Positions 1-11,385 of a stretch of DNA of 64,000 nt are shown one piece after another. Within the stretch, counting starts at the first letter, position 1. The number at the start of each line of letters is the position of its first letter. The translations under genes and the position numbers were made by a program. The notes beneath the pieces are model-generated. The model had not been told where the DNA came from. It ran no database searches and was given only the letters and a program-made list of their open reading frames with translations. Source of the stretch: Eulemur rufifrons (Eukaryota > Chordata > Mammalia > Primates > Lemuridae); contig NC_090995.1 of assembly GCF_041146395.1 (NCBI RefSeq), positions 15,846,418 to 15,910,417 on the forward strand, in the 5' to 3' direction.

Positions 1-1932
1 GAAGTTTATTTCTGCTTTTCTGACTTTGGTCTTAACTTTAAGGTTTCATTATTTGAGTGGTCTTAGGTAATCCCCCAAGATGGATTCCCAAGTCCAAAGT
101 GAAATACTTGATTAATATATGCTCCTTTCTACTAACATGAATGATAAAAAGTAAATTGTTTTAACAAATTCTTCTATTGTTAAATTCATTTTTAAAAAAA
201 CTCAGTTATCCACAAAGAATTAACAGATTCATAACTAGATTTTCATGTACTTAAATTTCTTACATATTAATACTTTGCTTAAACAATTTATACAGTTAGT
301 ACCATATGATAATTCTTAAGGGCTTTATTTTCATTGCAATCGTACCAATGGTATAACCTGCTTATTTAGGAAAAATAAATTATTTTTAAAAGTACAAGAT
401 GTAGATGTAACAATTTTTATAATCATACTTTTGGCTATAAAACAATATCTGTTTTAAGTTGGGATTATGTTTTAGTCCCTGTCTCATTAAATTAACTAGT
501 TATGCATGAAAGCCAGTATAGTGTAGTATAGTATTTCTAAATTTCAGCTATTCATGGACCATCTTCACAATTTACCATAGCCCTATGTTACCTGTAATGT
601 TATTCTGTATTTTTCTTTAAATGATTCTCCTTTTCACAAAAATTTAAGTGTGAAGAATAATTCACTCTTACATATAAAAAAGAAATATTACTTCCCATAA
701 ATAAAAGATATACATAAGCATATGCTGAATTAAATACATAACTGTTAAAGGTTAATGTTATTAATATTTATATATACCTCCCAAAGTTATCTCAAGTACT
801 TCTAGTGTGTATCTGCCACACTTTCCAAAATACTAGTGTTAGCACATAGTGACTATACACAGACTGGATTCAAATCCTAATTCTTGTTAACTGTGACTTG
901 GCGCAATGAGTTTCTTAGATTCCGTTTTCTCATCTGTGAAGTCAGGTTGATGGTTTTACTCTCATAGCCTTCGTTATTATAAGGGCTAAATAATGCCAGT
1001 GAAGAGTGCCTGTCACATAGTAAGCGCGCAATAATTGCTAGTCCTTATTATTGTTTTTATTATCTTAATCCTCAGATATCTTTGTTATTTGAAAGTAGTC
1101 ATCCTAAACAAAATACATCACCCAAGAAAGACGGTTTAAAAAATGGTGATATAAATGTAGACTTTGATTAACTGAAAGTTGATGATAAAAGTTAGTATAA
1201 AAATTATTATCTTTCATAGTTGCCAGAAAACAGTCAAGGTTTAAAATATCTCTAGTGTTTATTCATTAAATCAAAATAAGTATTTTTAATTGACTACAAT
1301 GGCATCATTCTGATTGTGAATGTTAAGTATGTTCTTATTTTTGCTTGACTTGTCTTTAAAGTCACCTGATATATCCAATAATGCTGAATAATAATATGGA
1401 CTTTTATTCTTCTGCTTCATGTTTCCAATTTGAAAACTTTCTTTCTTGTGTCTAATTGTATCTCTGTAAATTGTGTACATTTTTTTTAGTTTTCTCCTCT
1501 GTGAAAAGAGATTATGGTCATTCCAAAAGATCATTAATTTTAATGATATAAAGAGCTGCAGCACTACTTAGTCCTTTTAAAGAAGTTTTCTCTTATTCTG
1601 TATATAAAGATAATGTCTTTTTTTACAATAAATAACAAATGAAAAATCAGAAAGGTAACAGTTTTAATAAACTGGGAATCAGTATTAATTAAAGGGAAAC
1701 TAGGAAGCAGATCACTCAAACTGAAAAGAACTTTTTATTCCGGGACTGCTGAAATCCATTCTCACAAAAGCTTTATGCTTGGTTCTCTTATTTTGCTTAA
1801 TATTCATCTTTAGATTTGTATATAAAACAAGTAATTATCATAGTGATTCATCATGCTTTTTAGATAACTTTTCAGAGGGTTAAACATTGTAGGTAATTCA
1901 TAGCTCATTGTTTTCAATTTATGAGACTGTAG
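1..1932. other. AT-rich non-coding stretch, probably intron
   Basis: This stretch has no reading frame or exon I can support. It is AT-rich with short A/T runs and carries one recognisable MIR near 860-1056. Because the first recognised RBM44-like exon begins at 1,933 with a splice acceptor, the stretch is most simply an intron of that gene; upstream exons would lie outside the window. Confidence 0.5.
862..1056 (+). repeat. MIR SINE, plus orientation
   Basis: The stretch follows the MIR plan: a GATTCAAATCC-like box, TTTTCTCATCTGTGAA, then a CACATAGTAAGCGCGCAATAA-type 3' portion. It is an old, diverged copy with no visible target-site duplication. Confidence 0.75.
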
Positions 1933-2054
1933 AAATTACCAAGAAATAAGTGAAGACTGGTTTGATGCTAAAGAAAACCTGACAGGAGGTGACTTCTCAG
2001 GAAGGCAAGAAAATCAAATAGAACAAGATAGATGGAATCTGAAGTTTACACTAG
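1933..2054 (+). pseudogene. RBM44: RBM44-like exon a (upstream of RRM)
   Basis: The acceptor is ACTGTAG at 1,926-1,932 and the donor is GTAGGT at 2,055. The frame reads [19 protein letters not shown] and continues to KFTL without a stop. It is hydrophilic and acidic, upstream of the RRM. The single leftover base joins in frame to the exon at 11,187 although 9.1 kb, including a provirus, lies between them. Confidence 0.65.
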
Positions 2055-3856
2055 GTAGGTTGGTTTAACCATTTACTGAGGAATCCTAACCTATTTGTAA
2101 AATAATACTTAACCTGCTTCTGTGTTGTGTTGGGTGCCTGAGCTGTTTTAATATTTTATTCCTGTTTGCGGCTTTTCTTTATACAAAATGAGAAATTGGC
2201 CAGTTGGAGGTCAACTTTTTAAAGAGCAGAAAATTGCTAAAAGCTTAAACCCAAGATTTGGTTAGCAAGTAGATAAGCTGCATTCTTTTCCACTGAGCCC
2301 TAACTGGACACTTTCCAGGTGCGGTTACCTGGTGAACAAAACCAACTTCTCAGTTTTCCTCAGGTAACCAGTACTAATCTATCAAATCAGTATTAGTGAT
2401 GGAAACTATTTGCTTTCCCTCACTTTAATAATTTCATCTATTTCAGGAATATTTTCAACTTTAGATAGTCCCTAAATGCTTATAATAGTTAGAATAATCA
2501 CAGGCACTAGAGAAAATTCTATCATTTCTTGTGATAGTTATGCTACCTCTCTTTATTTTTATCTGTATGTTTCTGTGGGTTTTTAAATTTTCCATATTAG
2601 CGATGGTTTTATTTTTTCTGCTTGTATAAATAATGGCTTACTAAGATTTTTAAATAAAATATGAAAATATAAGAAGATTAAAATTACCTGAAGTTTCTCC
2701 AACCTTCAGTAACCACTATGAATATTTTAGTGAGCATTTCAATGCATTTCTCTATGCATATATTAATACATATACACAACTTAAAATATTACATCATCTG
2801 ATTTAATTGTAACTGTTTTTTTTCTTTCCTTGCATTATTTTCCACCATATCACTTGTCGCAATACTGTGTGTTTTGCTTACTTGATACTTGATTGATTAC
2901 TGGGTTCATTGCCTTCCCACCCTTACATACTAGCTCAGCAAGATCAGGGATTTTTGTTCACTGCCAAGTACAGTGTGCAGCCCATAGAGTATCCAGTAGA
3001 TATTTTGTATTGAATTAGGGAAGGGTTAGGTGATAGATGTAATGTATACCTTCTGACTCCTTCAGTGTACTATATCTCTTTACTACTTTTTCACTGCAAT
3101 ATAAAAATGTAAAGCTAGGTAGTTTCACTGTTTTCTCTGTAGAATACATTTATAATCCAAAGAGATTAACAAATTAAATGAAGTAAGTTAATGAAGAAGG
3201 TTAGGCATTAATTACCTAAAGATGAAAGACTCTGCCTGAATTCTAGCACTAATACTTAACAGATTTGTGACCTAAACTGCTATGACCTCAGTATCATCAT
3301 CTGTAAAATGGAAATAATAATAGCTCCCTGACGGGGTGGTTGGGAGAATCATGTGAGGTGATGTGTATATAAAGTGCTTAGCATGTTGCCTGGAGCAGAG
3401 CATTCAATAAGTGCTAGGCTACTCCTGTTACTATTATTACTTAATGAACACAATAAAATTTACAAATCTCCCATTGTTATTTAAAAATTATTAAAACATA
3501 AGTAAAAGTACTCATGGATTCATTCAACAATATTTGTGTACTCCCTCTGTGCCAGGTATAGGATTTGCTAGTAATTCAACTCTCAGTTTAGTGAATCTTT
3601 GATTTCAGACCACGTTCCCTTCATAATATTGACTATGAGATGACAGTCTAAGAATTTTGAATTTTTTTTGTCAAGCAAGAAAAAAAATTATCTATAATCC
3701 TAGTATTTTTGGTTTCCAAAATCATGCTGTCTAACTCAAGTAACTTGTCTGTTTTTTTCTTATGTGCTCTTAACATTATCACAAGCTATATAATACCTGC
3801 TGTTGATATTTGTCTGATTAAAATGTTTTCTTGGTACATTATTTCCCCAACAAAGG
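2055..3856. other. Intronic AT-rich DNA left of the provirus
   Basis: No exon or reading frame of note was found. A MIR at 3,222-3,440 is the only repeat I can name; the rest is low-complexity AT-rich sequence of ordinary intron type. Confidence 0.5.
3222..3440 (+). repeat. MIR SINE, plus orientation
   Basis: The copy includes CATCTGTAAAATGG, then AATAATAATAGCTCCC, TATATAAAGTGCTTAGCA and a CAATAAGTGCTA 3' part, which are the MIR landmarks in order. Confidence 0.85.
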
Positions 3857-4166
3857 TGTAAGGTTTCTTTGAAGTAGCTGGTGCCAGAGAAAGAAAGACG
3901 AACAGAATTGAAAAGGGGAAAGCAACGAGGCTTTATTAGGGCCCTCCTGGGCGAAGTTTGCGGGCCCCGTGAGAGAGAGATCCGAGAAGTTTGAGTGGGT
4001 TTTTATATGTCCTTAGGGTTGGGGGATGGGAGCTTCTTTGGCCAGGAGATGTCGGCGCCAGGAGTAAGGAATTTCTTTGTTTAAGTTTTGGGGCGGTACC
4101 GAGGGACAGGAGGAGCCGCCTTTTTTTTCATTAGGGAAGGGAGGGGTGCCTGCCACCAGCCTTACA
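3857..4166 (-). repeat. 3' LTR of the provirus
   Basis: It starts TGTAAGG and ends CTTACA on the plus strand. On the minus strand it contains a TATA box (ATATAAAA, near 4,001-4,009) and, downstream, the poly-A signal AATAAA (3,932-3,937), so U3 is on the right. Against the other LTR I count about ten substitutions plus a rearranged gcgaag segment, a missing stretch of about 16 bases and small indels. Confidence 0.93.
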
Positions 4167-4178
4167 TTCCTGCCTTTT
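4167..4178 (-). other. Polypurine tract
   Basis: On the minus strand AAAAGGCAGGAA lies directly before the 3' LTR, the expected place for the plus-strand DNA primer. It is interrupted by one C, as is common in old elements. Confidence 0.6.
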
Positions 4179-5219
4179 AGTGATAATAGGGCGTCGTGGT
4201 CTTTCTGGCTACTTCCTGCTTTTGAGGGGCGTAGTGGGGGCTATGGGCTGGAGTCGGCTGGTGGAGGGTGACTGGAAGAGGAGAGTAGGGGGAAAGAAGC
4301 ATCTGGTTTACTGCTACTCTGGATAATTCCTGCAGGCGGCGTTGGAGAAACTGAGCCAGAGAAGTCGGTTTTCTCTGCAGGGAAGTTAGTGATGTGGACG
4401 ACGTGGTTTCCAGGGATAGCTGTAGGCGATCTGTAAAGTCTTGGGCAGGAATAACACTGTGGCCCAGGGCGCCTCCTGCAAGCCCTGAGGCTGCGATGGA
4501 GGAGACCAAGTTGAGACCTATCATGACAGGCAAGAAGATGGCTCGTTTTGAGCGGGGTCCCGGGAGAAGCCACCCAAATTCAGACTCACTATATAGAGTT
4601 AATTGAGGGATGACCATGATAGGGAAACAAGGACCCGGGGTGGACGTATTGACGTAGCGGGTAAGTGTTCCGTTGCACCAGAAGAACTGTCCCGGAGCAG
4701 AAGAGGTGGTCATGGTCACAGGATGGTTAGTGAGACAGCGTCCATGAAGTTGTATGTTGGGGTCAGTGAGGGTGGTGAGAAAGCGTATGTGATCCGCATA
4801 AGGTGGCCTGTGGGCTCAGGTTCCCATAGGGGAACGAGTGAGTGGAGTGGAGCATGAGGGACCCGATGAGGGAGTCTTTTAAGGGTAAGAAAAGTTTAGG
4901 AGAACAGTGGCCAGTAGGGAGTCACTGAAGGGAGGCACAGAGGAAACAGTGGGAGACATTACAGATTATTTTAGAGGAGTTTTAAGAAGGTGAGGGTATG
5001 TTGAATAATGTTTAGCCAGGAGGTAAGAGGGGGATGTCTAGGGTGGCAGGAAAGTTGTCCTGCTAGAGTTTGTTCTGCTTCCAGCATATTGATAGATATT
5101 TGAACCTGTGTCTGGTGGGCCAGGACATATTCACGGCTGACGTGAATAGTCGCTGAAGGGTAATAGTCGTGTATTTTTCAGTATACTTTTCCTGTGACTT
5201 TAATTTTCCAATGCTGGTC
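4177..5219 (-). pseudogene. env: Env remnant (surface C-terminus, cleavage site, start of TM)
   Basis: The clearest part is the frame 4,719-4,177. It holds the C-terminal piece of the surface subunit, an RSKR furin-type cleavage motif at residues 56-59 of that frame, then a hydrophobic, Gly/Ala-rich fusion-peptide-like stretch and the beginning of a heptad-like segment. After that the reading departs from a normal transmembrane subunit: no CX6CC motif, membrane anchor or cytoplasmic tail is seen in frame before the LTR. Only about 500 bases, largely out of frame, lie between this and integrase, where an intact element has well over 1 kb, so most of the surface subunit is deleted. It is non-functional. 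Confidence 0.75.
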
Positions 5220-8200
5220 TCAAGGGTCGAGGATATCTGTGTGAGAGATATCTGAGTCGGTCTCCGGAGGCTGAGGTAGGTATCTGTCTGCGTGGGCCCA
5301 GAGAAGTTGTCTGAGGAGGGAGAGATATGGGAGATGGGAGGCCAAAGGTGGGGGCCGGGCTGGAAGATGGTGGCTAATGAGAAAAGGCCGGCCGTACATG
5401 AGTTCGAAAGGGCTAAGGTAGGTAGGATGTCGAGGGGCTGCCCTGATCCGGGTGAGAGCTAAGGGCAAAAGGTCAAGCTATGCTTGGCAGGTCTCAATAA
5501 TGAGTTTGGTGAGGTGGTCTTTGATTAGTCTGTTAGCCCTTTTAACCTTTCCTGAGGACTGAGGCCTGCAGGGAACGTGAAGTTTTCACTCGACATCGAG
5601 AGCCTCACAGACCTGATGAACAACCTTAGAAACAAAAGCAGGGCCATTGTCAGACTGAATGGAGGAAGGAAGGCCGAAGCGTGGGATAATTTCAGTAAGG
5701 AGAGCGGAGGCAACAACAGCAGCAGGTTCATTGGCAGTGGGAAAGGCTTTAACCCACCCCGTAAAGGTATCTACCAGTGTTAAAAGATATTTGAAACGCC
5801 TGTGAGGTGGCATATGGGTGAAATCTACCTGCCAGTCTTGCCCAGGGAGGTGACCACGCATCTGGTGGGTGCATACAGGGGGTTTGAAGCCCCTTGAGGG
5901 TTAACAGAGGCACAGATGTCACAGTTTGAGCAAACAGTTTTGATGAGAGAATACAGGGCAGGGTGTGAAAATAGAGGCTGTAAGAGGTGGAAGAGGCCCT
6001 TAGTGCCCATATGAGGTGAAGAGTGGACCTGGCCAATGAGTTTTAGGGCCCGTGCCTTAGGGAGCGCCAGCTTGCCGTCCTTAGGAAGGACCCACCCTTC
6101 AGTGGTGGTTGATCCCCCTTGGGCGAGAAGGCTGTCAGGCTCCTCTGGAGTGTAGCGAGGCTGGAGGGAAGGAATGGAAAGGAAAAGAAGAGGAGCCGGA
6201 CTAGGATGTTTTTGGGATGTTAGACTATGGGCAACAGTATTAGCATAGTTGTTTCCCTTAGCGACGGGGGACCCGTCCGTCTGGTGTCCCTTGCAGTGTA
6301 TGATGGCTAATTGGGTGGGTAACTGAAGGGCCTCGAGGAGACGGGAGATAAGGGTGGTGTTAATAACAGGGGAGCCCTTGGTGGAGAGAAAGCCCTGTGC
6401 TCTCCATATGGCAGCATGGCAGTGAGCTATCATAAACACATACTTGGAGTGTATGTACGTATTTACAATCTTGCCTTTGGCTAGGTGTAAGGCTCGGGTG
6501 AGAGCAATGAGTTCTGCCTTTTGGGAGGTGGTGCCCTCCGGAAGTCGGGAGGCTTCTATTACCTGAGAGGCAGAGACAATGGCATAGGCCGCCCGGTGTT
6601 TGCCATCCTGACCTGTGACAGAGCTGCCATCAACAAAGAAAGTTAACTCTGCTGTAGGAAGTGGCTTGTCTGACAGATCAGGTCTACGGGTAGTGGAGAC
6701 TTCAACCATTTCTGAGCAGGAGTGTGAGGACAGGGTAAACAGGGAATGGGGAGCAGAGTAGCAGGGTTTAGAGTCGGGGACTGTGATAAAGTAATGGTGG
6801 GATTTTCAATAAACAAGAGATGGAATTCCTGTAGTCTAGACAGGGTGAGGAGGGCTAAAGAGCGGTGAGTTAGAAGGTCCTGTAAACAGTGGGTGGAGAA
6901 GACATATAAGTTCTGTCCCAGGGAGAGTTTCAGGGCCTCCCTGGTGAGAGTAGCGGCTGCGGCTAAGGCACGGAGACAGGGCGGCCAGCCACGGACCGTG
7001 GTGTCCAGCTGTTTGGATAAGTAGGCCACTGGGGTGGACATGGGAGTAGGTCCCAGAGGTTGGGTGAGGACTCCGAGGGCCAGGCCCTGGCGCTCATCCG
7101 TGTAGAGCTTAAAGGGTTTTTCAGGATGAGGGAGTCTTAGAGGGGGTGCTTGTAAGAGAGAGTCTCAAAGTTTTAGGAATGCGCGAGAGACAGCCTGAGG
7201 GTTTAAGAGAGGGCCAGCAGAGGCATCACGTGCTGCCTCATAGAGGGGTTTGGCAAGGAGAGAAAAGTTGGGGATCCAGTGTCGGAAGAATCCAACAAAC
7301 CCAAGGAAGGATAGAATTTGTTCTGCAGTGGTGGGAGGCTGGAGGTCGCAAAGAGCCTGCTGGCGATCAACAGTGAGATGACGGGAAGTGGGGGTGAGAC
7401 TAAGTCCAAGGTAAGCGACAGTAGGCTTAGACAGCTGAACTTTGGAGGGGGACACCCGGTAGCCCTTAGGGGCAAGGAAGTTGAGTAGAGAGGCAGTGTG
7501 TGTGCGGCTGTCAGAGTATGAGGGGCTGCAGAGTAATAAATCGTCCACATATTGGAGGACAGTGCTCGGCTGTAAGGGGTATTGAAGAAGATCTTGGGCG
7601 AGAGCCTGACCAAAGAGGTGGGGGCTGTCCCTGAACCCCTGGGGCAGGACAGTCCAAGTGAGTTGTCGAGACATGTTCATGTCGGGATCTTCCCATGTAA
7701 AGGCAAAGAGATTGTAGCTGGCTGGGTCTAAAGGAATGGTGATGAAAGCATCCTTGAGGTCCAGGACAGAAAAATGGGTGGTGGAGGGTGGAATATGAGA
7801 GAGTAAAGTGTAGGGATTAGGCACCACAGGGTGTATGGGGACAACTGCCTCGTTAATGAGTCTGAGGTCCTGGACTAGCCGGTAGGAGCCATTTGGCTTT
7901 CTTACCGGGAGAATGGGTGTGTTATAGGGAGAGTCAGTTGGAATCAAAAGTTTCTCACGCAAAAGACGTTCTGTGATGGGTTTTAGACCTCTGCAGTGGG
8001 TTGGTGAAATAGGAAACTGTGGCCGGGAAGGGAAGGATGAGGGGTCTTTGAGTCGAATGAGGAGGGGGGTGTGGTGTGTGGCCACCACTGGGGTGGAGGT
8101 GTCCCAAACCTGGGGGTCTACGAGTTCTGGTGGGAGGAGGTATGTAGGACTCGGTAAAGCGGGAGAGGCTGTGGGCGGAGCTGAGGAATCTGGAGAGAGA

Positions 8201-8475
8201 GAGAGAAGGAGGGCGGAAGTTCCAGAGGAAAAGTGGAGGATGGTGCCCAGCTTGGTTAATAAGTCCCTTCCCAAAAGTGGAGTGGGACAGGAGGGCATGA
8301 TAAGGAAGGAATGGGTGATGGGACGGTCATCTATTAGACAAGTTAGGGGACCGGTGGTGGGGGGTCGAGAGGGATTGCCGTCAATACCCACGACCGACAC
8401 CTGGGAAGGATAGGTAGGGCCTGAAAAGGAAGGCAGGACAGAGTAGGTAGCCCCCGTGTCAACCATAAAGGACAC
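5220..8475 (-). pseudogene. pol: Pro-pol pseudogene (protease, RT, RNase H, integrase)
   Basis: In minus-strand order: protease with DTGA at residues 6-9 of the frame starting at 8,475 and LLGRDLL further on; reverse transcriptase with VLDLKDAF, LPQGF and the catalytic YVDD (DNA 7,540-7,551). A stop near 7,165 breaks the frame, which resumes from 7,041 with the RT thumb/connection region. A frameshift then leads to RNase H and the integrase zinc domain (6,709-5,825), another shift to the integrase core (5,861-5,586), and the C-terminal part ends near 5,220. The RNase H third acidic position reads HSKY and the last reads GNNYAN, so Asp is lost at both. The integrase core has the two Asp (QVDFTH, SDNGPAF), but the position normally Glu reads GKVKRAN. 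The order and motifs are those of gammaretroviruses; the product would be inactive. Confidence 0.9.
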
Positions 8476-8589
8476 CGCCTTACCCGCTACCTTGATTGTT
8501 ACCCTGGGCTTGGCGAGGGTGGTTGGGGGTCACCGAGTCGGGGTCTCTTCAGTCTTCGGCAGCCAGACCCCAAGCTGCCATCGGCAGGT

Positions 8590-10062
8590 CTAGGGATGGA
8601 AGGACTCACCCTCTGGACTTCTGTCCCAAGGGGCAGTCACTTTTCCAGTGTCCCTCTTGACCACAGCCGGGCAAGGCGTGGGTGGAAGTGGCTGCCGGCA
8701 CCACTTGGCCCAGTGGCCTTCCTTACTGCACTTGAAGCAGGTGCCTGGCGGAGCGCGGCTGCTCACTTTAGACGAGGTCGATGGCTTCTCGGGTCTCCCC
8801 GGCCTCAGGGCTGCAAACAAGGCTTGGGCCTGCAGGTGTGCCTTTTGGTGGACACGGGCCTCCCTTTGGGCCTCTGCCTGTTCATCTCGGGAATTGAAGA
8901 CTTTAAATGCCATATTCACCAGGTCTCGGATAGGGGTCTGAGGGCGCTCCTCTGCCTTTTTTGTGTTTCTTTGTGATGTCAGGGGAGGACTGAGGAATAA
9001 AGTGAGTTGTAAAGACAGTAGACCCTGCGGGGGAGGTAGGCTCTAGACGGGTATATTGGATAAGGGCGTCTGTAAGGCGGCTGAGAAAGGCCGCAGGGTT
9101 TTGTCTGCCTGTTGAGTGATCTCCCTGAGTTTAGGCACTTTTCAATCTGAGAAGGGTCAGAAAGGGAGAAGGGAGCATGTACGCGTACAAGCCCTTCGGC
9201 GCCTGCCACCTCCCATAAGGGACAGAGGAGGGGCTGGTCCGAGGGTTTGCGTGGGAGCGAGTGTGCCGGCTGACGGGAGGCTGACGGGAGACTGACGGGA
9301 GACATCGGCAGAGCGGCTGGGAGATGCGGGAGGATGGGCGGGCGCCTGTGGGTGTGGTGGGGGTCGAGTGGGGGGAGGGCTGAGGGAGCCGGGTGGATCG
9401 GAGAAAGCAGAAGGGGCGTCTGAAGGGACGTCCGGGGGAGAGTTAGAGGGAGAAGAGGCGGAGGGGGGTGGGGGACCCAGCACAAGGAGGACCTGTGTGG
9501 GGTGGCAGGTCAGACAGAGAGGACGGGAGCGCCAACAGAAAAAGGCTTGGACATATGGGATCTCCGACTATTTGCCATTCCTGTGACAAAAGTTATTAAG
9601 GTCTTGCAGAATATTGAAACTGAAAGTCCCATTTTCAGGCCACTGGGAGTCATTGTCCAACTTATACATTGGCCAGGCAGTGTTGCAGTAAAGAATGAGG
9701 CACTTGGGCCGGATGCCTAAATCCAGGGCCTTCAGATTGGCCAGCAGACACCCCAGGGGCGTCTCGTGGGGAATTTTGGTCACCCATGTCACCTCAACCC
9801 GGATGGGGAAACAGCCAGGAACAGTATCCTGGCTACGGAGGCAGCAAAAGCCTGGGGGGACGTCTCCGCCCAAGACTAGTGTGCCGGCACGGAAAGGGGT
9901 GAGAGGAATCCAGGCGTCCCCGAATAGCCTCAGCCCCCAGAAGGGGGAGCCTCCAACGTGGGCCCACGGTTTAGAGGGAACAGTATCCCGGAAGGAACAG
10001 AGGCTTCTGGGGGGTCCGGGTTGGGATAACACGGGGTGACTCACCCAGGCCGAGGTCGTCAA
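8590..10062 (-). pseudogene. gag: Gag pseudogene (matrix, proline-rich region, nucleocapsid; capsid mostly deleted)
   Basis: The matrix part is read from 10,062; it contains TPLGCLLANLKALDLG and NTAWPMYKLDN, typical of gammaretroviral matrix, and stops near 9,568. A proline-rich stretch at about 9,483-9,157 corresponds to the p12-like domain, followed by PFSLSDPSQIEKC, the start of capsid. Most of capsid is then missing: the sequence passes within about 250 bases to the nucleocapsid. That has one CCHC zinc knuckle, C-X2-C-X4-H-X4-C, at residues 61-74 of the frame starting at 8,919. The 8,590-8,919 frame equals the matrix frame; the proline-rich/capsid segment is shifted. The protein cannot form a shell. 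Confidence 0.85.
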
Positions 10063-10144
10063 TCAGGGACTGGAAGGCAGTCAGCGGAGGTCCCGGTCCA
10101 GGAAGTGAGAGTTCTCGGAAGGGGGTGGTGCAGCCAAAGGCCCC

Positions 10145-10162
10145 TCCCGGGTTTCGGCACCA
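10145..10162 (-). other. Primer binding site, tRNA-Phe
   Basis: The plus-strand bases TCCCGGGTTTCGGCACCA equal the 3' end of vertebrate tRNA-Phe including CCA, 18 of 18. The site is two bases from the 5' LTR, as expected. This is the basis for placing the element with ERV-F-type gammaretrovirus-like elements. Confidence 0.92.
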
Positions 10163-10164
10163 AA

Positions 10165-10474
10165 TGTAAGGTTTCTTTGAAGTAGCCGGCGCCAGAGAAA
10201 GAGAGACGAACAGAATTGAAAAGGGGAAAGCAACGAGGCTTTATTAGGGCGCTCCCGGGGCCCGTGAGAGAGAGACCCGAGAAGTCGCGTGGCACAGAAG
10301 TTTGAGTGGGTTTTTATATGTCCTTAGGGTTGGGGGATGGGAGCTTCTTTGGCCAGGAGACTTCGGCTCCAGGAGTAAGGAATTTGTTTAAGTTTTGGGG
10401 CGGGTACCGAGGGACAGGAGGAGCCGCCTCTTTTTTCATTAGGGAAGGGAGGGGTGCCTGCCACCAGCCTTACA
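10165..10474 (-). repeat. 5' LTR of the provirus
   Basis: It begins TGTAAGG and ends CTTACA on the plus strand, with the minus-strand TATA box near 10,311-10,319 and AATAAA at 10,240-10,245. It retains the GTCGCGTGGCACA segment absent from the 3' LTR. Confidence 0.93.
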
Positions 10475-11186
10475 AAAGGAATGTGTGTAAAGAGGTCTCT
10501 GAAACCACTAGCTGGAGCCAGCACTAACACTAAGGAGTTAAGATCCTGTGTACATCCAGTGTTCTCATAGCACTTCTCTGAACCGGGGACAAATGACAGA
10601 CTTTTTTAGTCGTGACGTACAGTCAGCCCGTGGGTTCTGTATTCATGGATTCAACCAACTTTCTTGTCATTATTTCCTAAACAACGCAGCATAACAACTA
10701 TTTACATAGAATTTACATTGCGTTAGGTATTATGAGTAATCTAGAGGTAATTTAAGGTGTATAGGAGGATGTGTGTGGATTATATGCAAATACTATGCCA
10801 TTTTATATAAGGGATTTGAGCATCCTCAGATCTTGGTATCCGCAGGGAGTCCTAGAACCAGTCCCCCAGGGATACCAAAGGACAGCTGTAACTGATTACT
10901 CCGTTTAGATGTAATTTATTCATTTGAGCTATGAGAGACTTAATATCAACTAATCCATACCCATTTATTTTTCAAGATGATATGATTAAGGCCCAGAAAT
11001 CTTAACACAGTACTCCAGGCTTTTGGTCTTCAGTCTGGTCATGCTGATATTTGTTGATAACTTTATGATAAGCTTTGTGATAGTAAAAAAGAAACCATGA
11101 AATATGTAGCAAGTTTTCATTTTCTCTTAAACATCTCAATACAATGATGATCATTTCTGTGGTATATTCTGTTTTTCTACAAGCAG
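10475..11186. other. Intronic DNA with a MER2 element
   Basis: Apart from MER2 at 10,620-10,888, I see nothing nameable between the provirus and the RRM-start exon at 11,187. Confidence 0.5.
10620..10888. mobile_element. MER2-like Tigger/pogo DNA transposon (non-autonomous)
   Basis: The ends are inverted (CAGTCAGCCCGTGGG... and ...GGACAGCTG) and flanked by TA target duplications at 10,618-10,619 and 10,889-10,890. Internal landmarks such as GGATTCAACCAAC and TTTGAGCATCCTCAGAT match the MER2 family as I know it. Confidence 0.8.
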
Positions 11187-11263
11187 AAATGTATGCTGAA
11201 CCCTTACGAAGAGATAAAGGTTATTTGGTACATGTTGGTGGTCTCTGCCCTTCAGTATCTGAG
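11187..11263 (+). pseudogene. RBM44: RBM44-like exon b (RRM strand beta-1)
   Basis: The acceptor is TTTCTACAAGCAG and the donor GTATGC. The frame reads [19 protein letters not shown], followed by CPSVSE; VHVGGL is an RNP2-type RRM strand. No stop is present in this exon. Confidence 0.75.
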
Positions 11264-11311
11264 GTATGCCAAGATTTCTTTTTGAACTTCATATTATTTC
11301 TCTTTTTTTAG

Positions 11312-11385
11312 GCTGATTGAAGGTCTCATTTCCAGAAATACCTAGTTTCTGAAATTTCAATTTATGATTCTTGTACTAACTACAG
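11312..11385 (+). pseudogene. RBM44: RBM44-like exon c with in-frame stop
   Basis: The acceptor is TTTTTTTAG and the donor GTGTG. The frame reads AD, then TGA (11,318-11,320), then RSHFQKYLVSEISIYDSCTN. A single change from a leucine codon (TTG or TTA) would explain the stop. It is the RRM alpha-1 to beta-2 segment. Confidence 0.75.

Larger units (their letters stand above)
3857..10474 (-). mobile_element. Endogenous retrovirus, gammaretrovirus-like, tRNA-Phe primer type
   Basis: This is a complete but defective provirus in minus orientation, bounded by two 310 bp LTRs (TG...CA ends) and a 5 bp target duplication AAAGG at 3,852-3,856 and 10,475-10,479. Reading on the minus strand: 5' LTR, primer binding site, gag (matrix, proline-rich, nucleocapsid), protease, reverse transcriptase, RNase H, integrase, an env remnant, purine tract and 3' LTR. 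The primer site matches tRNA-Phe 18 of 18, the class called ERV-F. Gag and pro-pol share a frame, as in gammaretroviruses. At 6.6 kb it is shorter than the usual 8-9 kb because most of capsid and most of the env surface subunit are missing. Stops, frameshifts and lost catalytic residues show it cannot encode working products. It lies antisense in an intron of the RBM44-like pseudogene. Confidence 0.93.
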
